A stretch of 64,000 nucleotides of DNA, from the NCBI GenBank assembly GCA_910586395.1, contig CAJUFX010000003.1, positions 189,915-253,914 on the forward strand, written 5' to 3'. Origin of the DNA: an uncultured Bacteroidales bacterium (GTDB taxonomy: Bacteria > Bacteroidota > Bacteroidia > Bacteroidales > P3). The translations under genes were made by a program, and so were the position numbers. Below, in pieces: positions 8,121 to 16,385 of the stretch (positions within the stretch are counted from its first letter, which is position 1; each line of letters begins with the position of its first letter). The notes under the pieces are model-generated. The model had not been told where the DNA came from, did no database searches, and was given only the letters and a program-made list of their open reading frames with translations.

Positions 8121-10937
8121 TCATTCGTCCCATTCTATGATGACAGGTACCGGGTCGGCGGGCATCGTATCGCGCTTGGGGGCTGTTTTCTTCTTACGGG
8201 AACGGGAGACTGCCGGTTCAGGCGAAACCGCCGGTCTTTGGCTCGACGTATCGGCCGCTGTGGACGGCCGCACCGCGTCATCTTCAAATTCGATAACGAA
8301 TCCGCCGCGTTCCGTTACGGGCGGCAGGGGAGCCGGCTTGCGTCCGTCGGTTTTACGCGCACGCTGCCGCTCGGCGGCGAACGCCGCCTTGATTTGCTCG
8401 CGTTCCCGCGCGAATTTCTCCTGACGGTGTTCGCGCGCCGCCGCCATATCGTAACGAATCGTCGGGTCTGAAATCGGCCCGACGATTTGAATCGGCAACC
8501 GCAAGCGTTCGGTATTCGTCACCACCAAGCCCAATTCCTTTTCCAACGCGCGTTGCTTGCGACGACGGCTCAAAAAGTCGGACAGTTCTATGTCAATGCG
8601 GTAATCCACCGTATTGTCGAAACGATGCAAGCCACTGAAATCGAGATTCAACAACGACGATTCTATGGTCATGCGCGGAATGACGACCTGACGGTCGGCG
8701 ATGTCGATATGGTTGCGCAGGTCGGCGAAACGGATATGCTCCAAATCGGCTTCCCCCGTAAACTTGGAGAGTTTCTGCAGGGCCGCGACCTGATGCAACG
8801 CGCCGTTCCACAGGTGCAGATCCGAACTGAAAACGAGTTTCCCCGCATCGAACCTGCGTTCCGGACTCCAGGCCGCCCGCATCTCGAAATCCATATCCAA
8901 CGCCCCTTTGACCTGACCGGCGCGGATCTGCCGCTGTCCGAAATCGTTGAAAGCCGCAAAAATCTTCTCAATCCGCACCGAATCCAAATGGCCGGACATC
9001 GCCAGACTGAGGCTGTCCGCCGGACCGAAATCCAGCCGGACGTTCCCCGCCAGCCGGCCGCCGTAGGCCTCGAACGCCAAATCGTCCAACTGCAGATAGG
9101 CGGGCGTATAATGGACGCGGCCGCTCAGATTCTCAAACGGACCATGCGCCTCGTAAACAAAACCGGCCTGTAGGGCGAACGTCAGATGCAGATGGTCCAG
9201 CAAGCGCTTGCGCCAGACCGAAGATGCGGCCGAAGCCGCCTCCGTCTTGCCGGAAGTCGTGGTTTTCGCAGGATTGCCCGTCAGATAGGCCCAGTCTGCC
9301 AACCGCACGGCCTCGGCCACCGCCTCCGCGCTCACATACAGATTCTCGGTCGGCGACAGCCAATAGGGCAACAGATTCTCGATATGAATCCGCGCTTTCA
9401 GCATCTGATTATTTAATTTAAGTAAACACGGGGAAAGCGTTAAGGCACTGGAAGAAAAAACAACGTCCGCACTATCGGTCGATACGGTAAACGCATAGCT
9501 TTGCGGCATGGCCAACGAGAAATCGGCCAACTGCAGGCGCGCCTCGCAATCCGCGGCGGCTATTTCCTTTTCCGTCCACCGGCGGAGGTCGAAAGAGGAG
9601 AACGTATTGCGGTAACGGATAGCCAAGTCCGCGGTGCCGGCCACCTTTACCGCCTCGTCCTGCCCGGCGAAACGGCTGAATTCGGCCACGTCGCCCGTAA
9701 TCCGGCCCGAAAAGTCGATGGTCGGCGCCTCGAAGTCCCGGATATCCACACGCCCCGAAATCCGCCCTTTGCCCATTTGCGCCGCCAATGATTCGACATG
9801 CAGCTGCGATGTCCGCGCCGCACCGTTCCTTTTCAAGGCGCGTTTTTGCGCCACGGCAGGGTTCAAGCGAGTTTGATTCTGTCCGTTTGACTGAATCAAA
9901 CCGTTCGTATAGAATCCCGACGCCTGTATCTTTTCCAAACTCAAACCGCTGGCCTTGTGCCGGATCTGTCCGTTACGGCACGCATAATCGAGCCGAAGCC
10001 CCCAGTCGCGGTACTTATAGCAGCCGTTCACACGGGCCTTCACATCGAGTCGCCCCTTCAAATCGTAAGCCGCCAGCCAATCCGGCATCCGGTCCGCCGG
10101 CAAATAGGGCAGCAGGGCGGCTATATCCAGTTGCTTGGCCTCCAAACGCAAATCCATCGTATTGTTAAGCAGCACCTCCGGATCGTAAGCCATGTTGCCG
10201 GCCAAAGCGAAATGCAGATTCTCAACGGCGATATCGCTCTTGGTCAGCGTAAAGACCTGACGGGCCGCATCGTGCGTCAACGCCATATTCAGCCGGCCGA
10301 ACCGGTCGCGCAACCAGACGCGTTCGCCGGCCGTCAGTTTCTGCAAATGATAACTGCCCTTGACGTTGAAATCCTGACGATGCCCGTCGAACAGGCCGGA
10401 AGCCTGTATGTTGCGGCACAGGAACTGCACGTCCAGATGCGAATCCAAATCCTGATAGCGCACCAACGTATTCTTGGAAACGATTTTACGCAGCCTGAAC
10501 CGAATCGTCTTGGCCTCCGGGTTGTATCGCCAGATGATATAGTTGTTGCTCAGATCGGCATAGCGTTTCAGATTGAACTCGCCGCCCGCCACCTCGATTT
10601 CCTCGACCTCAAAGTCGCCTTTGAGCATAGAGAGCAGGTTGAAATGCAGAAAGATGCGCTCGGCCATAAACAGGGGTTCGGGATCCTCTTTCTGCCGCCC
10701 CATGCCCTGCACGCGCCGGAATTCGACCGAAACGGACGGAAACGTATGGAGCAGGCCCACCTCCACCTTTTCGACGCTGACGGGCGCGACCAACACCTGG
10801 TTCAGTTCGTTGAGCACGACCTGCCGGATGCCGTCCTTATGGAAATGGAAATAGGCGGCCAAGCCGCCCGCAACGAGCAGAAACAGCCCCGCCAACGAGC
10901 CGAGACTCCAAGCCAGGATTTTCCAGACGCGCCGCAT
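8121..10937 (-). CDS. AsmA-family envelope protein
   Basis: This 938-residue protein has one N-terminal membrane segment (about residues 8-30) and a long periplasmic region with AsmA features: LNQVLVAPVSVEKVEVGLLHTFPSVSVEF near the N-terminus and a C-terminal AsmA_2-like part (about 600-820, with IRFADLRNHIDIADRQVVIPRMTIESSLLNLDFSG over 35 positions). The last 110 residues are charged and proline-rich and end in a lysine-rich basic patch. AsmA-type proteins are linked to phospholipid traffic and outer-membrane homeostasis. The gene starts 18 nt after rluB and is likely in its operon. Confidence 0.85.
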   Translation of the reverse strand: MRRVWKILAWSLGSLAGLFLLVAGGLAAYFHFHKDGIRQVVLNELNQVLVAPVSVEKVEVGLLHTFPSVSVEFRRVQGMGRQKEDPEPLFMAERIFLHFNLLSMLKGDFEVEEIEVAGGEFNLKRYADLSNNYIIWRYNPEAKTIRFRLRKIVSKNTLVRYQDLDSHLDVQFLCRNIQASGLFDGHRQDFNVKGSYHLQKLTAGERVWLRDRFGRLNMALTHDAARQVFTLTKSDIAVENLHFALAGNMAYDPEVLLNNTMDLRLEAKQLDIAALLPYLPADRMPDWLAAYDLKGRLDVKARVNGCYKYRDWGLRLDYACRNGQIRHKASGLSLEKIQASGFYTNGLIQSNGQNQTRLNPAVAQKRALKRNGAARTSQLHVESLAAQMGKGRISGRVDIRDFEAPTIDFSGRITGDVAEFSRFAGQDEAVKVAGTADLAIRYRNTFSSFDLRRWTEKEIAAADCEARLQLADFSLAMPQSYAFTVSTDSADVVFSSSALTLSPCLLKLNNQMLKARIHIENLLPYWLSPTENLYVSAEAVAEAVRLADWAYLTGNPAKTTTSGKTEAASAASSVWRKRLLDHLHLTFALQAGFVYEAHGPFENLSGRVHYTPAYLQLDDLAFEAYGGRLAGNVRLDFGPADSLSLAMSGHLDSVRIEKIFAAFNDFGQRQIRAGQVKGALDMDFEMRAAWSPERRFDAGKLVFSSDLHLWNGALHQVAALQKLSKFTGEADLEHIRFADLRNHIDIADRQVVIPRMTIESSLLNLDFSGLHRFDNTVDYRIDIELSDFLSRRRKQRALEKELGLVVTNTERLRLPIQIVGPISDPTIRYDMAAAREHRQEKFAREREQIKAAFAAERQRARKTDGRKPAPLPPVTERGGFVIEFEDDAVRPSTAADTSSQRPAVSPEPAVSRSRKKKTAPKRDTMPADPVPVIIEWDE

Positions 10938-10955
10938 CGGACGAAAGGGGTTGCG

Positions 10956-12107
10956 TTATTTTTGCATTTTAAGGTAACGCACTTCGGCTTCGGTCAAAAA
11001 GCGCCACTCGCCGCGTGAAAGGTTCTTCTTGGTCAGTTCGGCGAAGAGTACGCGGTCGAGCTTGCAGACCTTGTAGCCGAGGTGCTCGAAGATACGGCGC
11101 ACGATGCGGTTGCGGCCCGAATGAATCTGCACGCCCACTTCCTTGCGGTGCGTGTCTTCCACATATTCGGCGTCGTCCACCTCCACGGGGCCGTCGTCCA
11201 GCGTCAAGCCTTTGAGCAAGGCCTCCATATCGGCTTTGGCGAACGGCTTGTCCAGTCCCACATGGTAAATCTTGCGCGCGCCGTGCGAGGGATGCGTCAG
11301 TTTCTTGGCCATATCGCCGTCGTTCGTAAACAGGAGTACGCCCGTCGTATTGCGGTCGAGCCGTCCGACGGGGTAGATGCGCTCGGAACAGGCGTCCCCT
11401 ATGAGTTCCATGACCGTATGCCGCTGCTGCGGGTCGTCGAGCGTCGTGATATAGCCCTTGGGCTTGTTCATGAGCAGATAGACTTTCTTTTCCGCCTTGA
11501 GTTTCTGACCGCCCACGACCACCTTGTCTTCCGGCCGGACGAGCGTGCCCATGACCGTGCAGATCTGTCCGTTGACCGTCACGGCACCCGTGGCGATCAG
11601 TTCGTCGGCCTCGCGGCGCGAGCAGATGCCGGAAAGGGCGATGTAGCGGTTGAGGCGGATGGCGCCGGATTTCTTGGCGGCCGCCCGTTCGGGCGTGTCG
11701 GCGGTTTTGGCGCGCGGGGCGGGGCGGCGGCTCGGTTCGAAGCGCTCGCCGCTACGGTTGGAACGCGGTTCCTTTCGGTCGAAGCGACCGGCGGAGCGGG
11801 TGCCGCGCGACGAACGTTCTTCGCGGTCGAAACGGGCAGGGCGCGACGAACGTTCTTCGCCATCGAAGCGGCGGGACACACGGCCCGGACGCTCGCTACG
11901 CTCGAAATGCCCGGCGGAGCGGGCAGGGCGGTCTTCGCGGTCGAAGCGGCGCGGCGCACGTTCCGGGCGGGCGGAGCGGCGTTCCTCGCGTTCTTCGTCA
12001 TTACGGTCGGAACGACGGGGGCGGGAGCCGCCGGCGGGGCGCTCTCCGCGGGAACCGGCCGGACGACGCGGGCCGCCGGCACGGGGAGATTGGGGCGTAT
12101 AAGCCAT
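10956..12107 (-). CDS. rluB: 23S rRNA pseudouridine synthase RluB-like, with long basic N-terminal tail
   Basis: Residues 148-383 form a complete RsuA/RluB-type enzyme: an S4 RNA-binding domain (about 150-195) and the catalytic domain with GRLDRNTTGVLL, the catalytic Asp being residue 251. Residues 1-147 are a low-complexity tail of imperfect repeats of the form RFDREER/ARSAGRF plus RPAG-type stretches, probably an RNA-binding disordered extension; such tails are frequent in Bacteroidota RluB. It should modify U2605-equivalent of 23S rRNA. The assignment to RluB rather than RluF/RsuA rests on overall similarity. Confidence 0.9.
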   Translation of the reverse strand: MAYTPQSPRAGGPRRPAGSRGERPAGGSRPRRSDRNDEEREERRSARPERAPRRFDREDRPARSAGHFERSERPGRVSRRFDGEERSSRPARFDREERSSRGTRSAGRFDRKEPRSNRSGERFEPSRRPAPRAKTADTPERAAAKKSGAIRLNRYIALSGICSRREADELIATGAVTVNGQICTVMGTLVRPEDKVVVGGQKLKAEKKVYLLMNKPKGYITTLDDPQQRHTVMELIGDACSERIYPVGRLDRNTTGVLLFTNDGDMAKKLTHPSHGARKIYHVGLDKPFAKADMEALLKGLTLDDGPVEVDDAEYVEDTHRKEVGVQIHSGRNRIVRRIFEHLGYKVCKLDRVLFAELTKKNLSRGEWRFLTEAEVRYLKMQK

Positions 12108-12164
12108 AATGGTTGCTTTGTATCGTTAATTTCGTCGCCCGTCCGACTTGTCCGGACAGGTCTA

Positions 12165-12180
12165 GCCTACAAAGGTAGGC
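12165..12180 (-). promoter_or_regulatory. rluB promoter -7 element within a 6-bp inverted repeat
   Basis: Read on the minus strand, TACCTTTG (12177-12170) fits the -7 consensus, 62 nt upstream of the rluB start. It lies inside the inverted repeat GCCTAC-AAAG-GTAGGC, which could bind a dimeric regulator or be chance. It is back-to-back with the eamA promoter 14 bp away. Confidence 0.5.
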
Positions 12181-12191
12181 AAAATTTTCCG

Positions 12192-12199
12192 TATCTTTG
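12192..12199 (+). promoter_or_regulatory. eamA promoter -7 element placed 5 nt from the start codon
   Basis: TATCTTTG ends 5 nt before ATG 12205, leaving no room for a ribosome-binding site if transcription starts about 5-7 nt downstream. No -33 TTG at the usual spacing. Confidence 0.5.
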
Positions 12200-12204
12200 C
12201 CACC

Positions 12205-13152
12205 ATGTCGCGCAAACATTTCCCAAAAGCCTTTTATCATACCGTCGCGCTCCTGACCGTCGGCGTCTGGGGCACGACGTTCATCGCCACGAAAATCCTG
12301 CTGAACAACGGCTTGAATCCGGCCTCGATTTTCTTCTACCGCTTTCTGTTAGCCTATCTGCTCATGCTTTGGGTGAGCCGGGGCGAAAAACGCCGGGCCG
12401 ACAACTGGCAAGACGAACTCAAGGCCGTCGGCCTCGGCTTGGGCGGCGGCTCGCTCTACTTCCTGACCGAAAACACCGCGCTCTACCATACGCTCTCCAC
12501 GCAGGTGGCGTTCATCCTCTGCACGGCGCCGCTCTTTACCGCCATCCTCATCGGGCTGTTCAACCGGACGCTGAAACAGACGTTCAAGACCACGTTCATC
12601 CTCGGTTCCGTCCTGGCCTTGGGCGGCGTCGCGCTCGTCATCTTCAACGGCCGCTTCATCCTCAAGCTCTCGCCCAAAGGCGACCTGCTCTGCCTCGCCG
12701 CCGCGCTCTGCTGGGCGTTTTACACGCTCCTGCTCAAAGACATGGAGAAGCGTTACGGCAACCGTTTCCTCACGCGCAAGGTCTTCGGCTACGGCCTGCT
12801 GACGATTCTGCCGTACTTCCTCTACGAGCCCCTGCACTACGCGCCCGAAACGCTGGCGCGCCCCGTCGTATGGGGCAACCTGCTGTTTTTGGGCGTCGTG
12901 GCCTCGATGATCTGCTACCTCTCGTGGAACAAGGCCGTGCGCGAGTTAGGCGCATTGACCGTGACGCCCTACATCTACCTTTCGCCCATCTTCACGTCCG
13001 TGGCTTCGGCCCTGATCCTGCACGAACCCATGAGCGGTTTCGGCGCCGTCGGCGCGCTCTGCATCATCGCGGGCGTCTATGGCGCGGCCACCGGCTTCCG
13101 CCGCCCCGCCGGCAGACGGCACGCCGCCGGTGGGGCGGACCAAGCGGTATAG
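12205..13152 (+). CDS. EamA/DMT-superfamily transporter
   Basis: The 315-residue protein has about ten hydrophobic helices in two EamA repeats, each near 140 residues (first with VGVWGTTFIATKILLNNG, second from about 155 with LLCLAAALCWAFYTLLLKDME). The end AALCIIAGVYGAATGF is typical of the family. These inner-membrane carriers export metabolites or amino acids; the substrate is unknown. The C-terminal 20 residues are polar. It is divergent from rluB. Confidence 0.9.
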   Translation: MSRKHFPKAFYHTVALLTVGVWGTTFIATKILLNNGLNPASIFFYRFLLAYLLMLWVSRGEKRRADNWQDELKAVGLGLGGGSLYFLTENTALYHTLSTQVAFILCTAPLFTAILIGLFNRTLKQTFKTTFILGSVLALGGVALVIFNGRFILKLSPKGDLLCLAAALCWAFYTLLLKDMEKRYGNRFLTRKVFGYGLLTILPYFLYEPLHYAPETLARPVVWGNLLFLGVVASMICYLSWNKAVRELGALTVTPYIYLSPIFTSVASALILHEPMSGFGAVGALCIIAGVYGAATGFRRPAGRRHAAGGADQAV

Positions 13153-13253
13153 GGCGGGGCATGAATTTTGTTTTTCTGCCGGAGAAGTGTTAATTTAGTA
13201 ACTTGAAAATTAAAATAAAACCAAAATCAAAGTTAAATCAAAAGAGATATACG

Positions 13254-13295
13254 ATGAAGACGATGAAAGTGCGGAAAGCGAAAGGGGCTTATTGA
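13254..13295 (+). other. 13-codon leader ORF, in frame with and abutting the next gene
   Basis: ATG at 13254 opens a 13-codon frame (MKTMKVRKAKGAY) ending in TGA at 13293-13295. The next base begins the ATG of the lipoprotein gene in the same frame. It may be a short leader peptide, or only an in-frame stop upstream of the true start. Confidence 0.2.
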
Positions 13296-13703
13296 ATGAA
13301 GCGTGTATTGCCGATGGTGGCGATGGCGGGCGCGGGTTTAATGGCGTCGTGCGATAAACCGGTTGATGACCCATATGCCGAACCGATTGACCCGGTAAAG
13401 GTGTTACCGTTTGGGAAAACGGATATTGGATATGATTCACTTGAATATGATAATGTTATGAAATATGCAAATGACCCGCGTATTACAAAAATAATTTATT
13501 TTGTGAATTCAACCAATAATAATTATATCGCATATAACACCACAAATATTTCACAACATCGTAAATGGTTACAGGAACGCTTGGACTATACACCAAAGGC
13601 AACGGGTGCCGGAACGTTTATATTTTTAAAGAGGCGTGCATCTGTCGAAGACAGCCTGTGGTTTGTTAACCATGGTTGGAAAATTCGTACACGTCAATAC
13701 TAA
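13296..13703 (+). CDS. Small AT-rich lipoprotein, unknown function
   Basis: The 135-residue product begins MKRVLPMVAMAGAGLMASC, a lipoprotein signal with cysteine at residue 19, followed by an acidic proline-containing stretch (DKPVDDPYAEPIDP). I recognise no domain in the remainder, which is rich in N, T, Y and R. From about 13420 the base composition is far more AT-rich than the flanking genes, with codons such as AAT, TTT and ATA, which suggests acquisition from elsewhere. It has a strong terminator of its own. Probably envelope-anchored. Confidence 0.6.
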   Translation: MKRVLPMVAMAGAGLMASCDKPVDDPYAEPIDPVKVLPFGKTDIGYDSLEYDNVMKYANDPRITKIIYFVNSTNNNYIAYNTTNISQHRKWLQERLDYTPKATGAGTFIFLKRRASVEDSLWFVNHGWKIRTRQY

Positions 13704-13724
13704 CATCCAACCCACATCCCAATC

Positions 13725-13750
13725 GCCCCGCCCACGCGGGGCTTTTTTTT
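13725..13750 (+). terminator. Terminator of the AT-rich lipoprotein gene
   Basis: GCCCCGC (13725-13731), loop CCAC, GCGGGGC (13736-13742) and eight Ts. Confidence 0.88.
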
Positions 13751-13812
13751 ATGGCAACAAACGGCTTGACGGTTTCGTAAGGCAGGGTTTCAGGCTTCAC
13801 GGCCGAGATATT

Positions 13813-15203
13813 TCAGAACATCCGATACTTTTTATGATGCGTTGGCCGCCGCATCCACCGCAGGTAGGCGAGCGAGAGCAGGCCGAGCATCACAATATAG
13901 ACCCATTCGGTCGTGAACGCCCAGGCCACCGAGGCGCGGCGGTACAAGATCGTATAGGCGGAATACCCCATATATATATGGCCATTGTCACCAGTTCTAT
14001 TGCAAAGCCGGCACCGGTCTTGCCGCGCCCCAGAATGCTGTTGAATATCATCTGCGCCCACACCATGAGATAAGTGGCGGCGATGGCCACGATCGACGGA
14101 CGGAACGCCTCGGCCCGCAGGCCGGCGTCGCCCGTAAAGCAGGAGAGCACGAGGTCGTGCAACGGCAGATAGGGCAGGATGAGCACGCTGACCGAAACGA
14201 CGCCCAACAGCATGCACCGCCGCACGAGCAGGCCGATTTCCTCCGGCCGCTTCCGCCCGCAGAGGAAGGCCGTCAGCGACGAGACCGTGGCCGTATAGCC
14301 CCAAGTGGGCAACAGGAAAATCGTATAGAGGCTGCGCGTGATATTGGCCACGGCCAACGGATGCTGGCCAAGCCGCTCTATCATCAAAAAGAAAATAAAG
14401 TAGTTGCCGAACGAAATCAGATACTCCAGCATAATCGGATAGGCCATATGGAGCATCTTGCCGAACACGAAACCGCGCAGCGGAAAAGGGGAGAACAGGC
14501 GGAAGCGGTCTCGGTTGTCGCGGTTTATGAGCGAAACGACGATATAGACGCCCATGCCGACGGCTTCGGCGACGACCGAGGCCAGGGCCGCCCCGCGCAT
14601 GCCCAGTTCCGGGAACGGCCCGACGCCGAAAACCAGCAGATAGTCCAGCAATACGTTGACGCCGCCCATCGTGAGCGTGGCCACCGAAATCGTCCGCGTG
14701 CGCGCCGTACCGACATAAAAGGCGTTGAAACAGATGGAAACGAACGCGAACGGCAGGCCATAGACGCGCCACTGCAGGTATTCGTCCACGGCGGCGCGCA
14801 CTTCGGGTGTGCGGATCATACCGGTCAGCATCAGACTGCCGAAACCCTTGAACAACAGGAAGACCGACAGGGCCGCCACCAACATGAAGCAGACGGCATG
14901 GAAAAAGAAACGGCCGACACTGCGGGGCAAGCCTTCGCCCATGCGGTGGGCTATCAATATCTGCGTGCCGATGCCGAAGCCCGTCATGAACATGACGGCC
15001 ACCTGATAGAAAATGGCGGCCAACGCGCCCGCCGCCAACTGGGTTTCGCCCACATGCCCGAGAAACATCGTGTCGGCCAAACTGATGACATTCTGCGCCA
15101 ACTGCCCCAAAATAACCGGAAACGCAATCTTGAAAATATGCGCATAGGAAACTTCGGGAGAAAGCTGAATGGTATTTTTCTTTCTGTCTATCAAACGGTT
15201 CAT
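13813..15203 (-). pseudogene. MATE-family efflux transporter, frameshifted near its 3' end
   Basis: From ATG 15203 (AAGGAAGG just upstream; MNRLIDRKKNTIQLSPEV) the frame encodes about 410 residues of a MATE exporter with two six-helix halves (FKIAFPVILGQLAQNVISLADTMFLG; later MAYPIMLEYLISFGNYFIFF). At the (AT)5 tract 13970-13979 the frame shifts. Read straight on, it ends at 13890 with about 25 unrelated residues (IPPIRSCTAAPRW...). The adjacent frame continues with sensible sequence (GYSAYTILYRRASVAW, then TTEWVYIVMLGLLSLAYLRW) to a stop at 13813, giving about 463 residues, normal for MATE. One AT unit fewer restores the frame. It could be a true mutation, phase variation or a sequencing error. 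Confidence 0.85.
13970..13979. repeat. (AT)5 microsatellite at the MATE frameshift
   Basis: Five AT units sit exactly where the two MATE reading frames must join. Loss of one unit gives MAIYMGYSAY in frame. Confidence 0.8.
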
Positions 15204-15365
15204 AACACAACCTTCCTTGAGGTTCGGCGGCTTGGGAATTGGAACAAGTTCCATTCCGCTATTTTCAATGAAGCCAGGCATCGCCTCGGCAAAATCAAGC
15301 GAACTTGTTTTGCGTTCGACTCGCACGGACTTTCGCCTTGCACGGACATTCGGCTTAACGAAAAC

Positions 15366-15496
15366 GCGCCTTTTCAAGGTGTTTCAGAGAGGTCAAGATG
15401 CAAGGCATTGAGGGCGAGGGCAAAGGAGCGTACTACAAGTACGTGGCTGAGCCCGAATCCCGATAATGACGCAGCAGATTGGCCTTTATGACACAC
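15366..15496 (-). repeat. Dispersed ~131-bp repeat, copy A
   Basis: Read on the minus strand, this stretch matches 49204-49335 over its whole length at roughly 80% identity by eye, sharing GTGTCATAAAGG at one end, ATTATCGGGATTC, a small ACGTAC/GTACG hairpin, CCCTCAATGCC, and CATCTTGACCTCTC. It lies between the MATE gene and the tRNA-Val genes and carries no credible ORF. A repeat family of unknown type; no transposase is nearby. The adjoining stretch 15204-15365 holds no gene I can support. Confidence 0.75.
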
Positions 15497-15557
15497 CGTT
15501 ACTAAAACAAAGCCCCGCCGGGTCGGGCGAGGCTTTTCGGTTCAATCATTCGGATGT

Positions 15558-15631
15558 GGGACCATGCGGATTCGAACCGCAGACCTCTTGCCTGTCAAGC
15601 AAGCGCTCTAAACCAACTGAGCTATGATCCC
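15558..15631 (-). tRNA. tRNA-Val (anticodon GAC)
   Basis: The minus strand reads GGGATCA...TGGTCCC with a D-arm GCTCAGTTGGTTTAGAGC, anticodon arm CTTGC-TTGACAG-GCAAG (anticodon GAC, decodes GUC) and T-arm loop GTTCGAATCC. Discriminator base is A; CCA is not encoded. It forms a tandem pair with the next tRNA gene. Confidence 0.93.
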
Positions 15632-15679
15632 TTTGCATAAAAAAAACCACTCGCATTGCTGTAAGTGGCTTTCCGCTGT

Positions 15680-15753
15680 GGGAGCTGAGGGATTCGAACC
15701 CCCGACCCTCTGCTTGTAAGGCAGACGCTCTGAACCAACTGAGCTAAGCTCCC
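15680..15753 (-). tRNA. tRNA-Val (anticodon TAC)
   Basis: The minus strand reads GGGAGCT...AGCTCCC with anticodon arm TCTGC-CTTACAA-GCAGA (anticodon TAC, decodes GUA/GUG). D-arm and T-arm are intact; CCA is not encoded. It is the first gene of a two-tRNA transcript, 48 nt upstream of the GAC gene. Confidence 0.95.
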
Positions 15754-15768
15754 TTCGAATTGAGGATG

Positions 15769-15798
15769 CAAAAGTAGTACTTATTTTGATTTCCGCAA
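15769..15798 (-). promoter_or_regulatory. Promoter of the tRNA-Val pair
   Basis: On the minus strand TTTG (15798-15795), 18 nt, then TACTTTTG (15776-15769) forms a -33/-7 pair 16 nt before the tRNA. Confidence 0.7.
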
Positions 15799-15830
15799 AA
15801 TTTTTCAGCAAAAAAAACGACTTTTTTATA

Positions 15831-15866
15831 AAAAAAAGAGGAGCCGATTTTCAAGCTCCTCTTTTT
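15831..15866 (-). terminator. Terminator of the cysteine-rich lipoprotein gene
   Basis: AAAGAGGAGC (15835-15844) pairs with GCTCCTCTTT (15855-15864). On the minus strand it is followed by a long T-run. Confidence 0.85.
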
Positions 15867-15911
15867 CAACAGAATCCTAAAATCCATTCAAGACAGATTT
15901 TGTCTTGAACC

Positions 15912-16310
15912 TTATTTCTTCTGGCATTCCTTGTGCTGTTCGCAAACTTTGCCTTCCGCTTTCGGGCATTCCTTCCGGCAATCCTTGTGCGCCGCGCAAG
16001 CGGAATCATGCTTCATGCAAGCCTTCACGCCATCCTTTTTGCAACATTCGCCCTTGCAGTTTTCGCAGCAGCATTTGCCTTCGGCGCAGTTGCATTCGCA
16101 TTTGCCGCCGTCTTTAAGGCATTTACATTCAGCCGCAGCCTTGCAGCAGGGTTTTTCCATGTCGCAACAGGCCTGGTCATGCTGATGGGCGCAGGCCGGC
16201 GCGACGGCTTCCGTGGCGTTGCTTTCAACCGCCTGGTCGTTCTGCGTGTTGGATTTGCAACCGACCAAAGCCATCAAAGCGAAAGCGCTTAAGAACAATA
16301 ATTTTTTCAT
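15912..16310 (-). CDS. Cysteine-rich lipoprotein, possible metal binder
   Basis: The 132-residue protein has a clear lipoprotein signal (MKKLLFLSAFALMALVGC, Cys18), then an Ala/Glu/Thr spacer and from about residue 38 a segment with 22 more cysteines, many in CC, CxC and CCC groups (QACC, PCC, ECKC, KCECNC, KCCCENC, ECC), mixed with Lys, Glu and several His. No known domain is recognised. Spacing recalls metallothionein-like sequences, so metal or thiol chemistry at the cell surface is a reasonable inference, not shown. It has its own promoter and terminator. Confidence 0.75.
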   Translation of the reverse strand: MKKLLFLSAFALMALVGCKSNTQNDQAVESNATEAVAPACAHQHDQACCDMEKPCCKAAAECKCLKDGGKCECNCAEGKCCCENCKGECCKKDGVKACMKHDSACAAHKDCRKECPKAEGKVCEQHKECQKK

Positions 16311-16337
16311 TGCTGTATTTTTTTAAGTTTGATAGGG

Positions 16338-16345
16338 CAAATATA
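16338..16345 (-). promoter_or_regulatory. Promoter -7 of the cysteine-rich lipoprotein gene
   Basis: Minus strand TATATTTG, 27 nt upstream of the start codon at 16310. Confidence 0.6.
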
Positions 16346-16385
16346 TAAAGACAGACCGACATAAGCAAACGGACCGTGCGCGACA

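Noticed and set aside
11082..13193. Plus-strand open frame of 703 codons across rluB and eamA
   Set aside because: It runs antisense to rluB, crosses the promoter region and continues out of frame through eamA. Both real genes have family motifs.
15204..15377. N-terminal extension of the MATE protein to 15377
   Set aside because: The added residues are Arg/Lys-rich and come from repeat DNA. A ribosome site and typical MATE start are at 15203.
15558..15631. Reading this tRNA as tRNA-Asp (GTC)
   Set aside because: GTC appears only on the plus strand. The T-loop GTTCGAATCC lies on the minus strand, where the anticodon is GAC (valine).
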